64,000 nt of DNA, taken from assembly GCF_020360975.1 (NCBI RefSeq), contig NW_025408669.1, positions 5,518,001 to 5,582,000 on the forward strand. Reading direction: 5' to 3'. The notes beneath the pieces are model-generated. The model ran no database searches and was not told the origin of the DNA. It saw nothing but the letters and a program-made list of their open reading frames with translations. Shown here one piece after another: positions 24,269-35,839 of this stretch (positions within the stretch are counted from its first letter, which is position 1; every line of letters begins with the position of its first letter). A program made the position numbers and the translations under genes. Source of the stretch: Hirsutella rhossiliensis. Taxonomy: Eukaryota > Ascomycota > Sordariomycetes > Hypocreales > Ophiocordycipitaceae.

Positions 24269-26998
24269 GGATACCTCCCTTCTTTTTAGTCTTACTTTTA
24301 AGACCTACTACCTTAGCCGCTATATATAAATATACCCTTATCGCGTTATATATAAGTATATCGTTCCTTATTCTTTTATCCTTTTAAGATATACTACTAA
24401 TAGTATATTTAGTTATATTTAAAAATCCTATTCTTATAATTTTAATAAATCGTCTTAACGATTAGAGCTAGTATTTTAAACTAAGATCTATAGTATTAAA
24501 ATTATACCTTACTCTTATTATTTTTAGTTAGGCCTAACTTGTAAGGTCGGCGAGCGTTTTAATTAGTATTCTAAATATACTTATATAGGCCGTTCTTATA
24601 ATAGGTATAATATAGCGTCCGCTTATTTATTTTATCCCTTTCCTTCCTTATTATTCTTTTTTACTAATATTCTTTCTTTTTCTAATTTATTATATTATAA
24701 ATTAATAGTAAAATATTAATTTAAATAGATAGAAAGTAAAAGAAGCGTTAAAGAAAGTAGTAGCTCGCTTAGCTTAGATTAAGAAATAAAAGCGTTTCTT
24801 AAAAGACTAAGGTAGTAAGTTATTTTAGTAGGGTATATAAACTATTAATAAAGAAGATAGTATAACGCGTTCTTCTTAAGATAAATTAGTTTAGTTATTA
24901 AATAAGGAAACTATTACTATTAGTAAGGTTTAATTATTTAGTACCTTAGATATATTAAACTAAGATACTATTCTTAGTAACCTTATATTTTTAAGTAAGG
25001 GTTCGCTTAGTAGAACTATTAAAATAAAGAACTATAGTAAGTTAAGTACTTAAGTAGTTCCTAAGTATTTTCCTTTTATCTATATCCTTTTTATTTAATA
25101 AGGTATTCTTACTACTATCTTTATTTTCTTATATTTAGTATTTATTTTACTTTATATTCTTAATTATTATTAACTTTAATTTTTCTTATAGTTTAGCGTT
25201 TTATAGCGCTAGTTTTAATAGTAAGATATAAAATATTAAGTATATCTATATTATTATTAGTAGCGAAAGTTTATAGTTAACTTTTAAAATAGTTTTCTTA
25301 ACTTTAAACGGTCTAAGTTTCTTAAAATCTAATTTATTACTTAGTTATCTTTATAACTAAGCTATTATAAGCTAGTTATATTATTAGTAGCTATTTAACT
25401 TAATTATTTTATTTATAGCTAATATAGTATCGTAAGTATTATTTAAGTATTTAGTTAAGTCGTTTTAGTTATCTATCTATTTATAAGTAATAAGCTATAC
25501 TAAGCTTATATTTTATCCTTAATTATACTATAAGAGCTTATTAAAACTTAGCTATAAATATACTTTATTTATTAAAGATAATCCTATTTAATAGTCTATA
25601 GCTACTAATAATTATTTATAGGGATATATATACTAGCTCTTTTATATTACTTACTTCTTTATATAGTAAAAAGTATCTATACTTTATTAATCTATTAGTA
25701 ATAATAAATATACTATTATACTTAATATTAGTTATAAGTTCTTTTAATAGTAATAGCTTTATAATATAATCGAAAGCTATTAAATCCTATAGTTTCTTTA
25801 ATACTAATAGCGGTTATAATTCTTTATATAGTTTATATCGTTTAGCTTTACTTTATATATAAAGTTTATATTCTTTAATAACTTATTATACTACTTCTTT
25901 AAGCTATAAGAAGTTATATTATTATATAATCTATTTTATTATTCTTTAGATTCTATTTCTAAGAGCTATCCTTTTACTATAAGTACTCTTATATTATAGT
26001 TACTTTATCGACTAAAGGTATTAGCTTAACTATTTTCTATTCCTTTTCTATAGATTATTTTATAGTTAAATTCTAGTAAATATTCGGCCTATTAAATCTA
26101 TCGTCCGTTTAACTATTATATTATTATAAAATATAAGATATTCTTATAATCTATATAGACCTTAACTTTATATTTACTTTTAAGAAAGTAGTATTAAAAT
26201 TCCTTAAAAGCTTAAATAATTATAAGGAATTCTTTATTATAGATAAGGTAATTAAGTTCTACGCTATATAGCCTCTTTTAATAAAATATAATAGGTTATA
26301 GTCTTCTTTTATTATCTTTTTATTTAATTTATACTCTTAGAGTAAAGTCTAATATATTAGTTTTAAGTTCGATTTATTATTTTAGATTAAAGGTAGTTAA
26401 AACTAGTTCTTATATAATTATAGTTTTAATATATTCGAAAGCTTTATTAGCTTTATTATCCTATATAAATCCTTTTTCCTTTTTTATTAAGTTATATAGT
26501 AGTACTATAATCTTTCTATAATCTTTAATAAATTATTAGTAGTAATTTATAAATCCTAAGAAACTTTATATATCCTTAACGCTCTTTAGCGTTAGCTATT
26601 TTTTAACTAAGTTAATCTTATCTTATTATATTTAATCTCTTTTAGTAAGATTATATATCTAAGAAAGTCTACTTTTTATATATAGAACTTACTTTTCTTT
26701 AGTTTAACTAATAACTTTATATTTTAAAGTATATAGAGTACCTTATAGATATATTCCTTATATTCTTTTAAGGTATTTAATAAGATTAAGATATTATCTT
26801 AGTATACTACTATAAAGATATCTAAGTATTTATATAAGATACTATTAATTATTTATTAAAAGGTAGCTAGTATATTTATAAGTTAAAATAGTATTACTAA
26901 ATATTTAAATAGTTTAAATTTCGTTTTAAAAGCTATTATTTATTTATATCCCTTTTTTATATATATTAAGTTATAGGCGCCTTTAAGGTTAATGGCTA
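24269..26998 (-). pseudogene. Element D pol relic: 3' region, chromodomain, integrase, RNase H, part of RT
   Basis: Reverse-complement counterpart of A/A2 pol: chromodomain about 25060-25190, integrase about 25330-25990, RNase H about 26060-26450, RT from about 26480 with its catalytic box near 26795-26806. The frame is full of RIP stops. It is cut at 26998 by element B, with TSD GGCTA at 26994-26998. D continues at 41305. Confidence 0.8.
24590..24900 (+). pseudogene. Antisense ORF relic in element D
   Basis: Opposite to D pol. The core at 24761-24840 reads ARLA.IKK.KRFLKRLR, then VILVGYI, in one plus-strand frame (dots are TAG/TAA). It has the same motif order as the antisense relics of A and A2, although the surrounding DNA of D has diverged. 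Limits are approximate. Confidence 0.5.
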
Positions 26999-27566
26999 TC
27001 TTAAGGTATATATATAAAAGCGGGATTTTAGGAAATCAAGGAATTATATACGGCTATATAATAGAGGGGAAGAAGGAGTATAAGGTAGGAATTTTAATAG
27101 AATTTATTAGTAATATATTAGTATATAAAAGAGGAGTTAAAGTTAATAATTCTCTATCTATCTACTAGCGGACATACTATCTTATATAGATAATTATAGC
27201 TAAATAGAAGAACCTTTCGGGACTAGATTTAGGCTGCCGTATAGCCTTAAGACTAAGGAATTTAGTAATACCTCGAGTATATTAAGAAGTGTCTTAGTTC
27301 TACTAATATTCGTGTTTAAAGGAGGTTGGTCGTGCTAGTATTCTTAAGAGGTCTTAGCTAGTATTCTAAGCTAGCTCTATTTCTTCGATTCCCGATTATA
27401 CGATAACCGGCAACCCGTTTAATACTTAATAATATATAAAATAACGAGCGATTCTTACTCTATAATATAGGATTTTATCTATAATTGGTATACTACTTAT
27501 TAGCTTATATAATCGGGAGAGTATATTATAGCTGCTTTATTTATAGTAGGAACACCGTTCCTTATA
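26999..27566 (-). repeat. 3' LTR of element B
   Basis: 568 bases; on + it starts TCTTAAGGTATAT and ends CACCGTTCCTTATA. It is only partly RIPed: several CA and TG steps survive between 27200 and 27420. Confidence 0.88.
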
Positions 27567-28065
27567 GCCTCCCTTAAGGAGTAGATTTATATACTCTTTA
27601 CTAATTTATTTATAATAGTATATATATAGGGTAAAACCCTAATTTAGGAAAACTATTCTTATACCTTAATAGGATATATAAAAACCTATTCTTTCTTAGG
27701 AAAAAGAAATCCTTAGGTATATACTAATAGAAAAACCTATAGTAGGAAAAATCTATAGTTATAATAATTATTTATAGGATAACCTTATATAAGGTAAAAC
27801 CTATTATTGCTAGGAAAATCTTAATAGATAAAAACCTAGTAAATATTTTTCTAGGAAACCTAAAAGGAAAACCTAGTAAGGGAAAGATATAAAAGTATAA
27901 GAAATATCTAAAACCCTTTTAATTACTTAGGAACTTATATTAAGGATAGACCGTCTCTAAATTTATAGAGTAATCTAGGTTTTAATTCCTTTATAAAAAT
28001 ATTAGCTATATTATCTTCTAATTTAATATAAAAAACTTAAATTTCCCCTTCTCTTATACTAGTTC
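27567..28065 (-). pseudogene. Element B pol relic, 3' end (end of RNase H region)
   Basis: About 500 bases between the B 3' LTR and the nested element C. By position this is the end of pol; only degraded coding is visible. It ends with the TSD AGTTC (28061-28065). Confidence 0.6.
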
Positions 28066-28552
28066 TCTCGTAAAGAGAGATATAAGAAGTATATATAAAA
28101 TATATAAAGGTAAAAGTAAAAGTAAGGGGTTAGATAGGTAGGGCAGAGATATTTAAATCTTATAGGGGCAGTAATAAAGGTAGGGGAGTAATTATTATAT
28201 TACCTTAATTATCCTTCTTTCCTCTATCTAACGCCCCTTTTTATACCTGTCTAGCATCTTAATTAATAAAGAAGATCCTACTTAAAGAAGCTACTAATTT
28301 CCTTTTAACTACTAAGCTTTTTACCGGTTTTTCCCCTCCTTTCTAGCCGTTGCCGGTATATCCGTCTTATCTCTCGCTACCTCTATAAGAAGCTATTGCT
28401 ACTTTTACTTCCCCTTATGCCCCTACCCTCCTTTCTATACCTCTTTTTAGCTCTTTCTTCCTTCTTCTATACCGGGTGTTTTTTAGCTTCCTAGGTCCCT
28501 CTTACTAAGGGATATCTCCGAGAACTACGAAATTAAGCTACGCTTCGCGATA
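28066..28552 (-). repeat. 3' LTR of element C
   Basis: 487 bases, + strand TCTCGTAAAGAG...CGCTTCGCGATA. Same family as 22679-23155, 35354-35839, 39038-39513 and 59454-59939. Confidence 0.88.
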
Positions 28553-28996
28553 TACCCCCTTAGCTATAGCCTGCCCCTTAAGGGCATAGATAATATAGCT
28601 TCGGGCTAGTAAGCGTATAGAGGAGGTTCTTAGCTCTATACTTCTCCCTTTACTTAAGGAAAGTAGGGGCCCTTTTAGGTCCCTAGGCTCTTTTAGACCT
28701 ACTTAAGGAAAAGGGGCCTAAAGAGGGGAAAGTCCTATAAGAAAGGGGGCCTTCTTAGAAGGGAAAAACCTAATTAAATAGGGGGCCCTCTAAAAGGAAA
28801 AACCTCTTCCTTTTCTTTAGCTATAGACGTTGCCTTCTTATACGGGCTATTAGCTCCTCTTATAGACTCTTAAGGCGGGCCTCTAAGGATAGCTTTTCTT
28901 AAACGTCTTCTAGCCTAATTTACTATAAAAAGATAGCTAGCTTCTACTTTAGTAAGGGCTTTATAAGACCGTCGGCTTTTATTAATACCGTTAGAA

Positions 28997-29767
28997 TACC
29001 CTTATAGTATAGTAGTTATATACCTAAGAAGCCTACTAGCTATAACGCTAGAGTTAGTTCGAATCCGGCTAGGGGCACGATTAATTTTTAATTAGACTAG
29101 TAGACTACGCTAACCTACTTATTAATTAGCTAATTAGCGCTTCTAGAAGCGCTTATAAATATACTAGTAGTCTAGCCCCGCTATAAGTAGGCCGGCCTAG
29201 ACCTCGCCTACCCGGACCTAGCAACGAATTCGTTAGGACCTCCCCTTAACCCCGGTCCGGGCCCCCCGACCGGGAAAATAAAAACCTAGGGCCGATACTA
29301 GTAACTTAATAAGTACGGCGTAAAGCCGGTGCGATAACCCGACTACCGGCCTAGCTAAAGGCCGGCATTAATAAAAAATAGCCCGCTAAGCCTTACGGCG
29401 GAAAAATAAGGTAGAGCCTAGGAAGATATCGTTATAAGATAAGGTTAGAGATAATTATATAATTAACTATTAACCGTTAACTAAAAACGCTCGTACTACC
29501 GATTAATACTATACCCCTTATATATATAAAGGAGTTACTTTCTAAGGTTACTTTATAGCGGGGCTAATATAATTCCGACTAACTATAACGATACCTAAGA
29601 TAGCCGGCGTAAGATTCCTACGTATTATAACCGCGACCTAGTATAAGGGCGGACTAGCTATAAAAGAGGGGAGGGTTTTCCTCTAGGCACTTTAGTTTTT
29701 CCCTCCTATTTAACGTCGAAGTTCTAGATACCTCTAGATAAGTTACTAGTATAGTCTTAATAATAAT
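28997..29767 (+). mobile_element. tRNA-headed SINE-like element, copy 1
   Basis: About 771 bases flanked by a 13-base direct repeat AATACCGTTAGAA (28984-28996 and 29768-29780), the long TSD expected for target-primed insertion. The head (about 28999-29077) is tRNA-like: an A-box-like TAGTATAGTAGTTA and a B box AGTTCGAATCC. The body is GC-richer than its surroundings with several short palindromes and no ORF. The 3' end is a (TAA)n run. It sits within element C. At about 770 bases it is longer than typical SINEs. Confidence 0.75.
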
Positions 29768-30657
29768 AATACCGTTAGAACCTAATAGATAGAAATTAGT
29801 CCCCTTTAGACCTCTTAGTATAACTAATACTAGTAGATATCGATATACTATAGCTAGGTTAATGGCTTACTATTTTCCTCTATAAGAATTCGTATAGTCT
29901 ATATATTATTATATTCTATAGCTAATAAGGATGGAATTTATAGTCGTAAAGATATTAATAGCCGGCTAAGGAAAATCGCTTCTTTTAACGCTTTTAAAAG
30001 AGCTAGTAGCTCTGCCTCTATACTAAAAGTCGTAATAGTAGCTTACTTCGAAGCTCTCTAAGTAATAGCTCCTCTAAAAAGGGATATAATATACCCTTAT
30101 AAGCTCTTTCTATCTAAGGAATTATCCGTAAAGGACGAATCGCTCGAATAAAGGAAGATTTCGGCAGCTTATTTCCTTCCCTACCCTCCTAGGCGTAGAC
30201 TATATAATCTTATTAAATAGAGATAAAGGATAGCTCTATCTACTACTTCTTAATGCCTATAGCTAGGATTCTAGTTATACCTAGCTAGCTAGGAGACTAT
30301 AAAAGAGATATCCGGTCTAGTAGAAATAGCTAAAAAAAGTAAGGAGCCTACCTTCTATTAATATTAGTATTTCTCTTACTCCCTAGCTTAAAAGGACGGA
30401 TTAAGTAAAAGCTCTTTATCTAATATAAGAATAAAGGGAAGCTTCTTATCGAGGGAATTAGGGAGGAATTTATAAGCGACCTTATCGATATAGGCGTCCT
30501 AGGTAAGCTAGATAGTCCGTTAGGACCTATTCTTAAGGATTTATATCCCTAGGAACTACTTTAGCTCCCTTAGCCTAGTTATCTTATACCTTTATTATAG
30601 GCCTTATATAGCCTCCTTAGTAGTAGCTTCTTCCTTTTTTAGGTATGCTTAGATAAT

Positions 30658-30669
30658 ATCGTCGACGTA
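30658..30669 (-). other. Reverse transcriptase YVDD box of element C
   Basis: Reverse complement TACGTCGACGAT encodes Tyr-Val-Asp-Asp, the copia RT catalytic box, unmutated. It fixes the strand of element C. Confidence 0.9.
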
Positions 30670-32354
30670 GAAGAAGACTATAATTTTACCTTTCTATATT
30701 ATACACGGTTCTTAAGGGACTTTCTTAAAGCCTAGGGCTTTAAGGGAACCTATTAAATGCTATTACTAAAGAAGGGGTAATCTTCGTAGTCTATATAGAG
30801 CTTTCCTAAGCCGTAGAACCTTTCCTAGCTATTAAAAGCTTAGTAGAAGGCGTATATAGATAACTTCTTCTTCCTTAAGTAGGCAGTTAATAAAGGCGTT
30901 AACTATATCTATCTAATTAAGCTCGAGGTCGAATTCTACTACTATAGCTATAAGGGTCTAAAAAGACATCCCTACTAAGGTAGTTGCCTTAATAGGAAGA
31001 TCCCCTTTTTCCTACTAGTTCCTATAGATAACTAGCCGGGCTTTATACTTTTAAAGGAAGCCGTGTTTATTAGTCTTATAAATAAAGACCTACTTATAGC
31101 TAAGGACCTATTTTCCTCTTACCTTTTCTTTAAGGACCTCTTCGAAAGACCCTATCTCTTTATATAAGGCTAGGTGGTCTTTCTAGGCCTAGAAAAACTA
31201 GTCTCTAAAAGGGTGTCTTTCTAGCTACTTCTAGTTTACTAGTAGGTCTAGGAGGTCTTTTTTATATACCTTCCTTGCTAATAACTATAGCTTAAAGAGC
31301 CGGCCTACTATAAATACTTTATAGGAACCGTCTTCTATAGGCATTAAATAGAAGTCGGAAAAACGATCGAAATAGGGGAGAGGTTAGTCTTCTTTTATAT
31401 CGGGCCCTATACCTTCCTTTGCTTCTCGAAGTAGGGATAAAAAGGCAGCCGGGTAATCCTTTAAGAGAGGTGCCTTTCCTACCCCCTTAAGGGTTAAGAC
31501 GGGAAGACTAACCGAAAAAGCTACTTTTAGATCTTCTTCTTACGTAGGAGGAGGCATAGGTAGGTAGGCATATTCTAGCTCTACCGCTTTCTTATAGTCT
31601 CCTTCTTCGTCTAGATTATCTAATCTAGTAGCTTCCTCTTTTTCTTTAAAGTTAGCGTTATCCTCGATTACTTCGACGTTAGTTTCTTCTTTTATTTCCT
31701 TATCTAGGACCTCTTCTTAAGACTATTAGGAAGGGGGGATTTAAATCTTTTAAATTAGCTAACGTTATAAGAGTAAGAGGGGCTATTAATCCCTCTTTCC
31801 GTTAAAGAAGCTAGATTCGTTAAAAATTATATCCCTAGTCGAAATAACCTTCTATAGAAGAGGAATCTAAATCTAGAAGATATTTATAGAATTATAACTA
31901 ACGAGGTAACTAATAAAGGCTCTAAGATTAAGCTTTCTTTTCTTCTTCCTTTTTAGCTATATATCGGTAGTTATAGCGTATACCTTATATCTATAGGCAT
32001 AAAGGTAGGCTAGCGAGGCCCACTTTTTTATAAAGAGCTTAAGGGGGGATTTCTAGTCTATTCCTTAGGTAGTCCCTCTAAGGGTCCGGTTCTATAAGTA
32101 ATAGGCGGTCTTAATAACTTCCCTCTAAAGGTTATATAGAAGCTTTATAGTAAGTCTTATTATATAGGCCCTTTCTATTATAGCACCCCTTAATCTTTCT
32201 ACCCCTCCGTTCTAGGCCTAGGTATTTAGTGCTAATAGGAGGGGTAAAATACCCCTTTTTTAAAGCTAATTTAAGATATCCTTCGTAAATAGCTCTCTAT
32301 TAGACCGTATCTTCTTTACCTCGTAGCTAAAGTAGGATTTTATCTAGTTAACGA

Positions 32355-33123
32355 CCCTCGTAGTATAGTAGTTATATACCTAGGAAGCTTACTAGCTATA
32401 ACGCTAAAGTCGGTTCGAATCTAGTTAAGGGCACGATTAACTTTTAGTCGGACTAGTAAACTATACTAACCTACTTATTAATTAGCTAATTAGCGCTTCT
32501 AGAAGCGCTTATAAATATACTAGTAGTCTAGCCCCGCTATAAGTAGGCCGGCCTAGACCTCGCCTACCTAGACCTAGCGACGAATTCGTTAGGACCTCCC
32601 CCTAACCCTAGTCCGGGCCCCCTAACTAGGAAAATAAAAACCTAGGGCCGATACTAGCAACTCGATAAGTACGGCGCGAAGCCGGTACGATAACCCGACT
32701 ACCGGCCTAGCTAAAGGCCGGCATTAATAAAAATAGCCCGCTAAGCCTTACGGCGGAAAAAACAAGGCAGAGCCTAGGAAGATATCGCTATAAGATAAAG
32801 TTAGAGATAATTATATAATTAACTATTAACCGTTAACTAAAAAACGCTCGTACTACCGATTAACGCTATATACCCCGCGTATATAAAGGAGTTACTTTCT
32901 AAGGTTACTTTATAGCGGGGCTAATACGATTCCGACTAACTATAACAATACCTAAGATAGCCGGTATAAGATTCCTACGTATTGCAACCGCGACCTAGTA
33001 TAAGGGCGGACTAGCTACGAAAGAGGGGAGGGTTTTCCTTTAAGTACTCTAGTTTTTCCCTCCTATTTAACGTTAAAGTTCTAGATACCTTTAGATAGGT
33101 TACTAGTATAATCTTAATAATAA
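32355..33123 (+). mobile_element. tRNA-headed SINE-like element, copy 2
   Basis: About 769 bases, similar to 28997-29767 along the whole length with mostly C/T and G/A differences. Flanked by a 14-base direct repeat TATCTAGTTAACGA (32341-32354 and 33124-33137). The head begins CCCTCGTAGTATAGTAGTTA and has a perfect B box GGTTCGAATCT; the tail is (TAA)n. It is inserted in the integrase part of element C. Two independent insertions with different TSDs show it is a mobile family, not a duplication of C. Confidence 0.78.
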
Positions 33124-35337
33124 TATCTAGTTAACGAAGTCCTAGAGAGTAGACTAGTTATATTTACTTAGGTAGGTCTATAAGAAATAAGGGAAAACTA
33201 TCCCTAAAAAAGCGTCTATAAAAAACATTACCTTAACGAAGCTTTCTTAATCCTTAGAGACGTTAGTCTAGTCGACCTAAATTTCCTTATACGGCTAGTC
33301 CGGCCGTAAAGGCATTCGTTTAGAAATTTAGCTCTTAGTGTTTCCTTAGCCGTAGTATTCGCATTTAACGGTCTTTAGGCCCCTTATTCGTACGCCTTAT
33401 TATTAGCCTAGCTTATATAAAGCTAGGGGGCCCGGGTAACCTAGTTATATGTGCTAAAGAAGACCGTCTCCTTAGGCTGCTAGAAGAGGGTCCTTTATAG
33501 TAGACCTATTCCTCCTAGTAGGGAAAGCTAACTTCTTAAGAGGTTCCTTCCTAAGGATAGGTCGGAATTTAAGAATAAATTAACCGAATTTCTCCTCGAA
33601 AAGCTTAATAGTCTAATTCTTCTAGACTAGCTTAGTAGGCTTAGACGTTATATCTTAAAAGATCCCTTCCTTTTAAAGAAGGCGGAAGGAAATTAAGCTC
33701 GTTAAGAATTAAGGGTAAAAAGCTACCCTTTTTCTTCGAAGAATTTATATAGATCTATTAGGTAATTTTATCGTAAAATTCACCCTTCCGTATCCCTTTA
33801 TCCGTACGGTTAATTCCCCGGTAATAAGATATTCCCTTTATACCTTCTTAAAGGACCGGAATCGTAAGAGTATATTATAGATATTAAGGGAAGTACTAGA
33901 GTTAAGGATAGCTAATTTTTATAAGGGATAATCGGAGGGCTCTAACGGTTAGTCTTAGCTTTATTAATCTATAGGGAAGATAAATACCGGATTTACTATA
34001 CTAACGATTTTTCCTTGAATTTATAGTAGCGGCGTTAGTTACTATTTCCTAGTAACCCGAATCTCGTCTATCTTCTTCTATAATAAAGGGTCCTCCTTAA
34101 GAGACTATTATACTATTTCTTATAGCCTCTTTAAAGGGTTAATACCTTTAGGTCGGTTTTCCTCGAAGACCTACTAGTAGTCTTCTAGCCGATAGGGCTT
34201 CTTATATACTTAGTAGGTAGGTCGATTCCTCCTTATACGTTATCTTTTCGAGGAATCCTTATCCCTTTCCGGAAGGTCTGCTTAAAAACCCCCCCTTTTT
34301 ACCCCTTATTGCTGATTTTAATAAAGAGGTTCGATTTCGACTAGTTCCTTAATTTTTCGACTAACGGACTAAAAGGTCTATTAAGGGACTAGTCGGGCCG
34401 GTCTAACTAACGGGACCGGGGCCGGGCCCGGAGTAATAGGCGGAGCCGGGGCCGGGCCTAGGGCAGCCGTTAAAGACGGTGTTAATGCTCTTAAGGGAGG
34501 AGGAGCCGAAGGAGCAACAGCCGCAGTAGCAGCAGCGGGAGCCGTAATAATAGGGGCTATAGCAGCTATAGGGGCAGCAGGTCGAGCCGTCTAGGTCGAG
34601 TGCTAGCTACGAAGGAATAAGACTACTTACTGCTATACTCTAGTAGCCTCTTCGTTTAGTTCCCGGCTAGCTTCTTAAAAGATAGTCGAGTAACCGTTAC
34701 TAATAGGCTTTATTAGTAGAGATATATCCTATAGCTACTAGCTAGATAGAGCTTCTATAAGGAAGTATTAGTTAGCTTCCTCGAGGATTTCTTCCTACTT
34801 AGCTAGCTACGAAGAAGCTAGTAGGTTCTTAGTAGAGAAGGCTCTTAGGTAGGCTATATAGGTCTTCCTAATACGGTTAGTTATATAGCCCCTCGAGGGA
34901 GCTATTAAGGTCTCGAGCTTTAAAAGCTACTACTTAGGAGTCTAATAACTCTTATAGTTACCTAAGGTAGTAGAAAAAGCTCTCTATTATATAGAGGTTA
35001 GCTCGGAGAAGAAGGTAGCTCCTTTTATTAAGTCCGTTGCCCTAGGATAAAGAGGGGGTTCGAGAGGGTCCTACTTATTAGAGAAGACTAAATTATAGAT
35101 AGTTCTATCTATATAAGCCTATAGCTCCTTTACCTACTTATCCTAATCTTAGGGCTCTATAAGAATCGTCTTATAGACCGTAGGGGCGGTAGAGGAGTCG
35201 GTTTTTATTATTATTACGGGGAAGGGTAGAAAAGTTAGTTAAAATTAGCTTTTTTAATTAAGAGGGGTAAAAGGAAGCTATAAGGGATATAAGAAAGGTG
35301 CCTTTTATAGTAGCTAGAAGGTATAAGAATTCTATTC

Positions 35338-35353
35338 CTCCTAGGCTTATAAC
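35338..35353 (-). other. Primer-binding site of element C
   Basis: On the minus strand GTTATAAGCCTAGG directly follows the 5' LTR. It resembles the copia-type site that pairs with the anticodon arm of initiator tRNA-Met (GGTTATGAGCC form), after RIP of G to A. Confidence 0.55.
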
Positions 35354-35839
35354 TCTCGCGAAGAGAGATATAAGAAGTATATATAAAATATATAAAGGTA
35401 AAAGTAAAAGTAAGGGGTCGGATAGGCAGGGCAGAGATATTTAAATCTTATAGGGGCAGTAATAAAGGTAGGGGAGTAATTATTATATTGCCTTAATTAT
35501 CCTTCTTTCCTCTATTTAACGCCCCTCTTTATACCCGTCTAGCATCTTAATTAATAAAGAAGATCCTACTTAAAGAAGCTACTAATATCCTTTTACTACC
35601 GAGCTTTTTACCGGTTTTTCCCCTCCTTTCTAGCCGTTGCCGGTATATCCGTCTTATCTCTCGCTACCTCTATAGGAAGCTATCGCTACTTCTACTTCCC
35701 CTTATACCCCTACCCTCCTTTCTATACCTCTTTTTAGCTCCTTCTTCCTTCTTCTATATTAGGTGTTTTTTAGCTTCCTAGGTCCCTCTTACTAAGGGAT
35801 ATCTCTAAGAACTATAAAATCAGGCCACGCTTCGCGATA
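35354..35839 (-). repeat. 5' LTR of element C
   Basis: 486 bases, + strand TCTCGCGAAGAGAG...CGCTTCGCGATA. The CGCG steps in its ends are unmutated. Confidence 0.88.

Larger units (their letters stand above)
28553..35353 (-). pseudogene. Element C gag-pol relic
   Basis: Minus-strand order from 35353 downward: primer site; gag (Pro/Ala/Gly-rich stretch about 34420-34600); protease about 33880-33930; integrase about 33500-31990, broken by SINE copy 2; RT with an intact YVDD box at 30658-30669; then RNase H, broken by SINE copy 1. The same gag-PR-integrase segments can be read on + in C'' (60000-63450). The order gag-PR-IN-RT marks Ty1/copia. Stops are frequent, so it is not functional, but it is less mutated than A or D. 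Confidence 0.8.
28066..35839 (-). mobile_element. Element C: Ty1/copia retrotransposon nested in B
   Basis: LTRs 28066-28552 (487) and 35354-35839 (486). TSD AGTTC at 28061-28065 and 35840-35844. Coding is on the minus strand. On the minus strand the LTR runs TATCGCGAAGCG...CTTCGCGAGA, with inverted ends. Two SINE-like copies (28997-29767 and 32355-33123) sit inside it; without them C is about 6.2 kb. Confidence 0.9.

Noticed and set aside
24199..24387. Short open frame near the D LTR
   Set aside because: It spans the LTR/interior junction of element D on the non-coding strand and has no conserved counterpart.
28999..29077. Possible tRNA gene
   Set aside because: It has A- and B-box-like sequence, but extra bases between D and anticodon arms, a short anticodon loop, a weak acceptor stem, and it recurs as the head of a dispersed element with TSDs. 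Treated as a SINE head. The same applies to 32355-32433.
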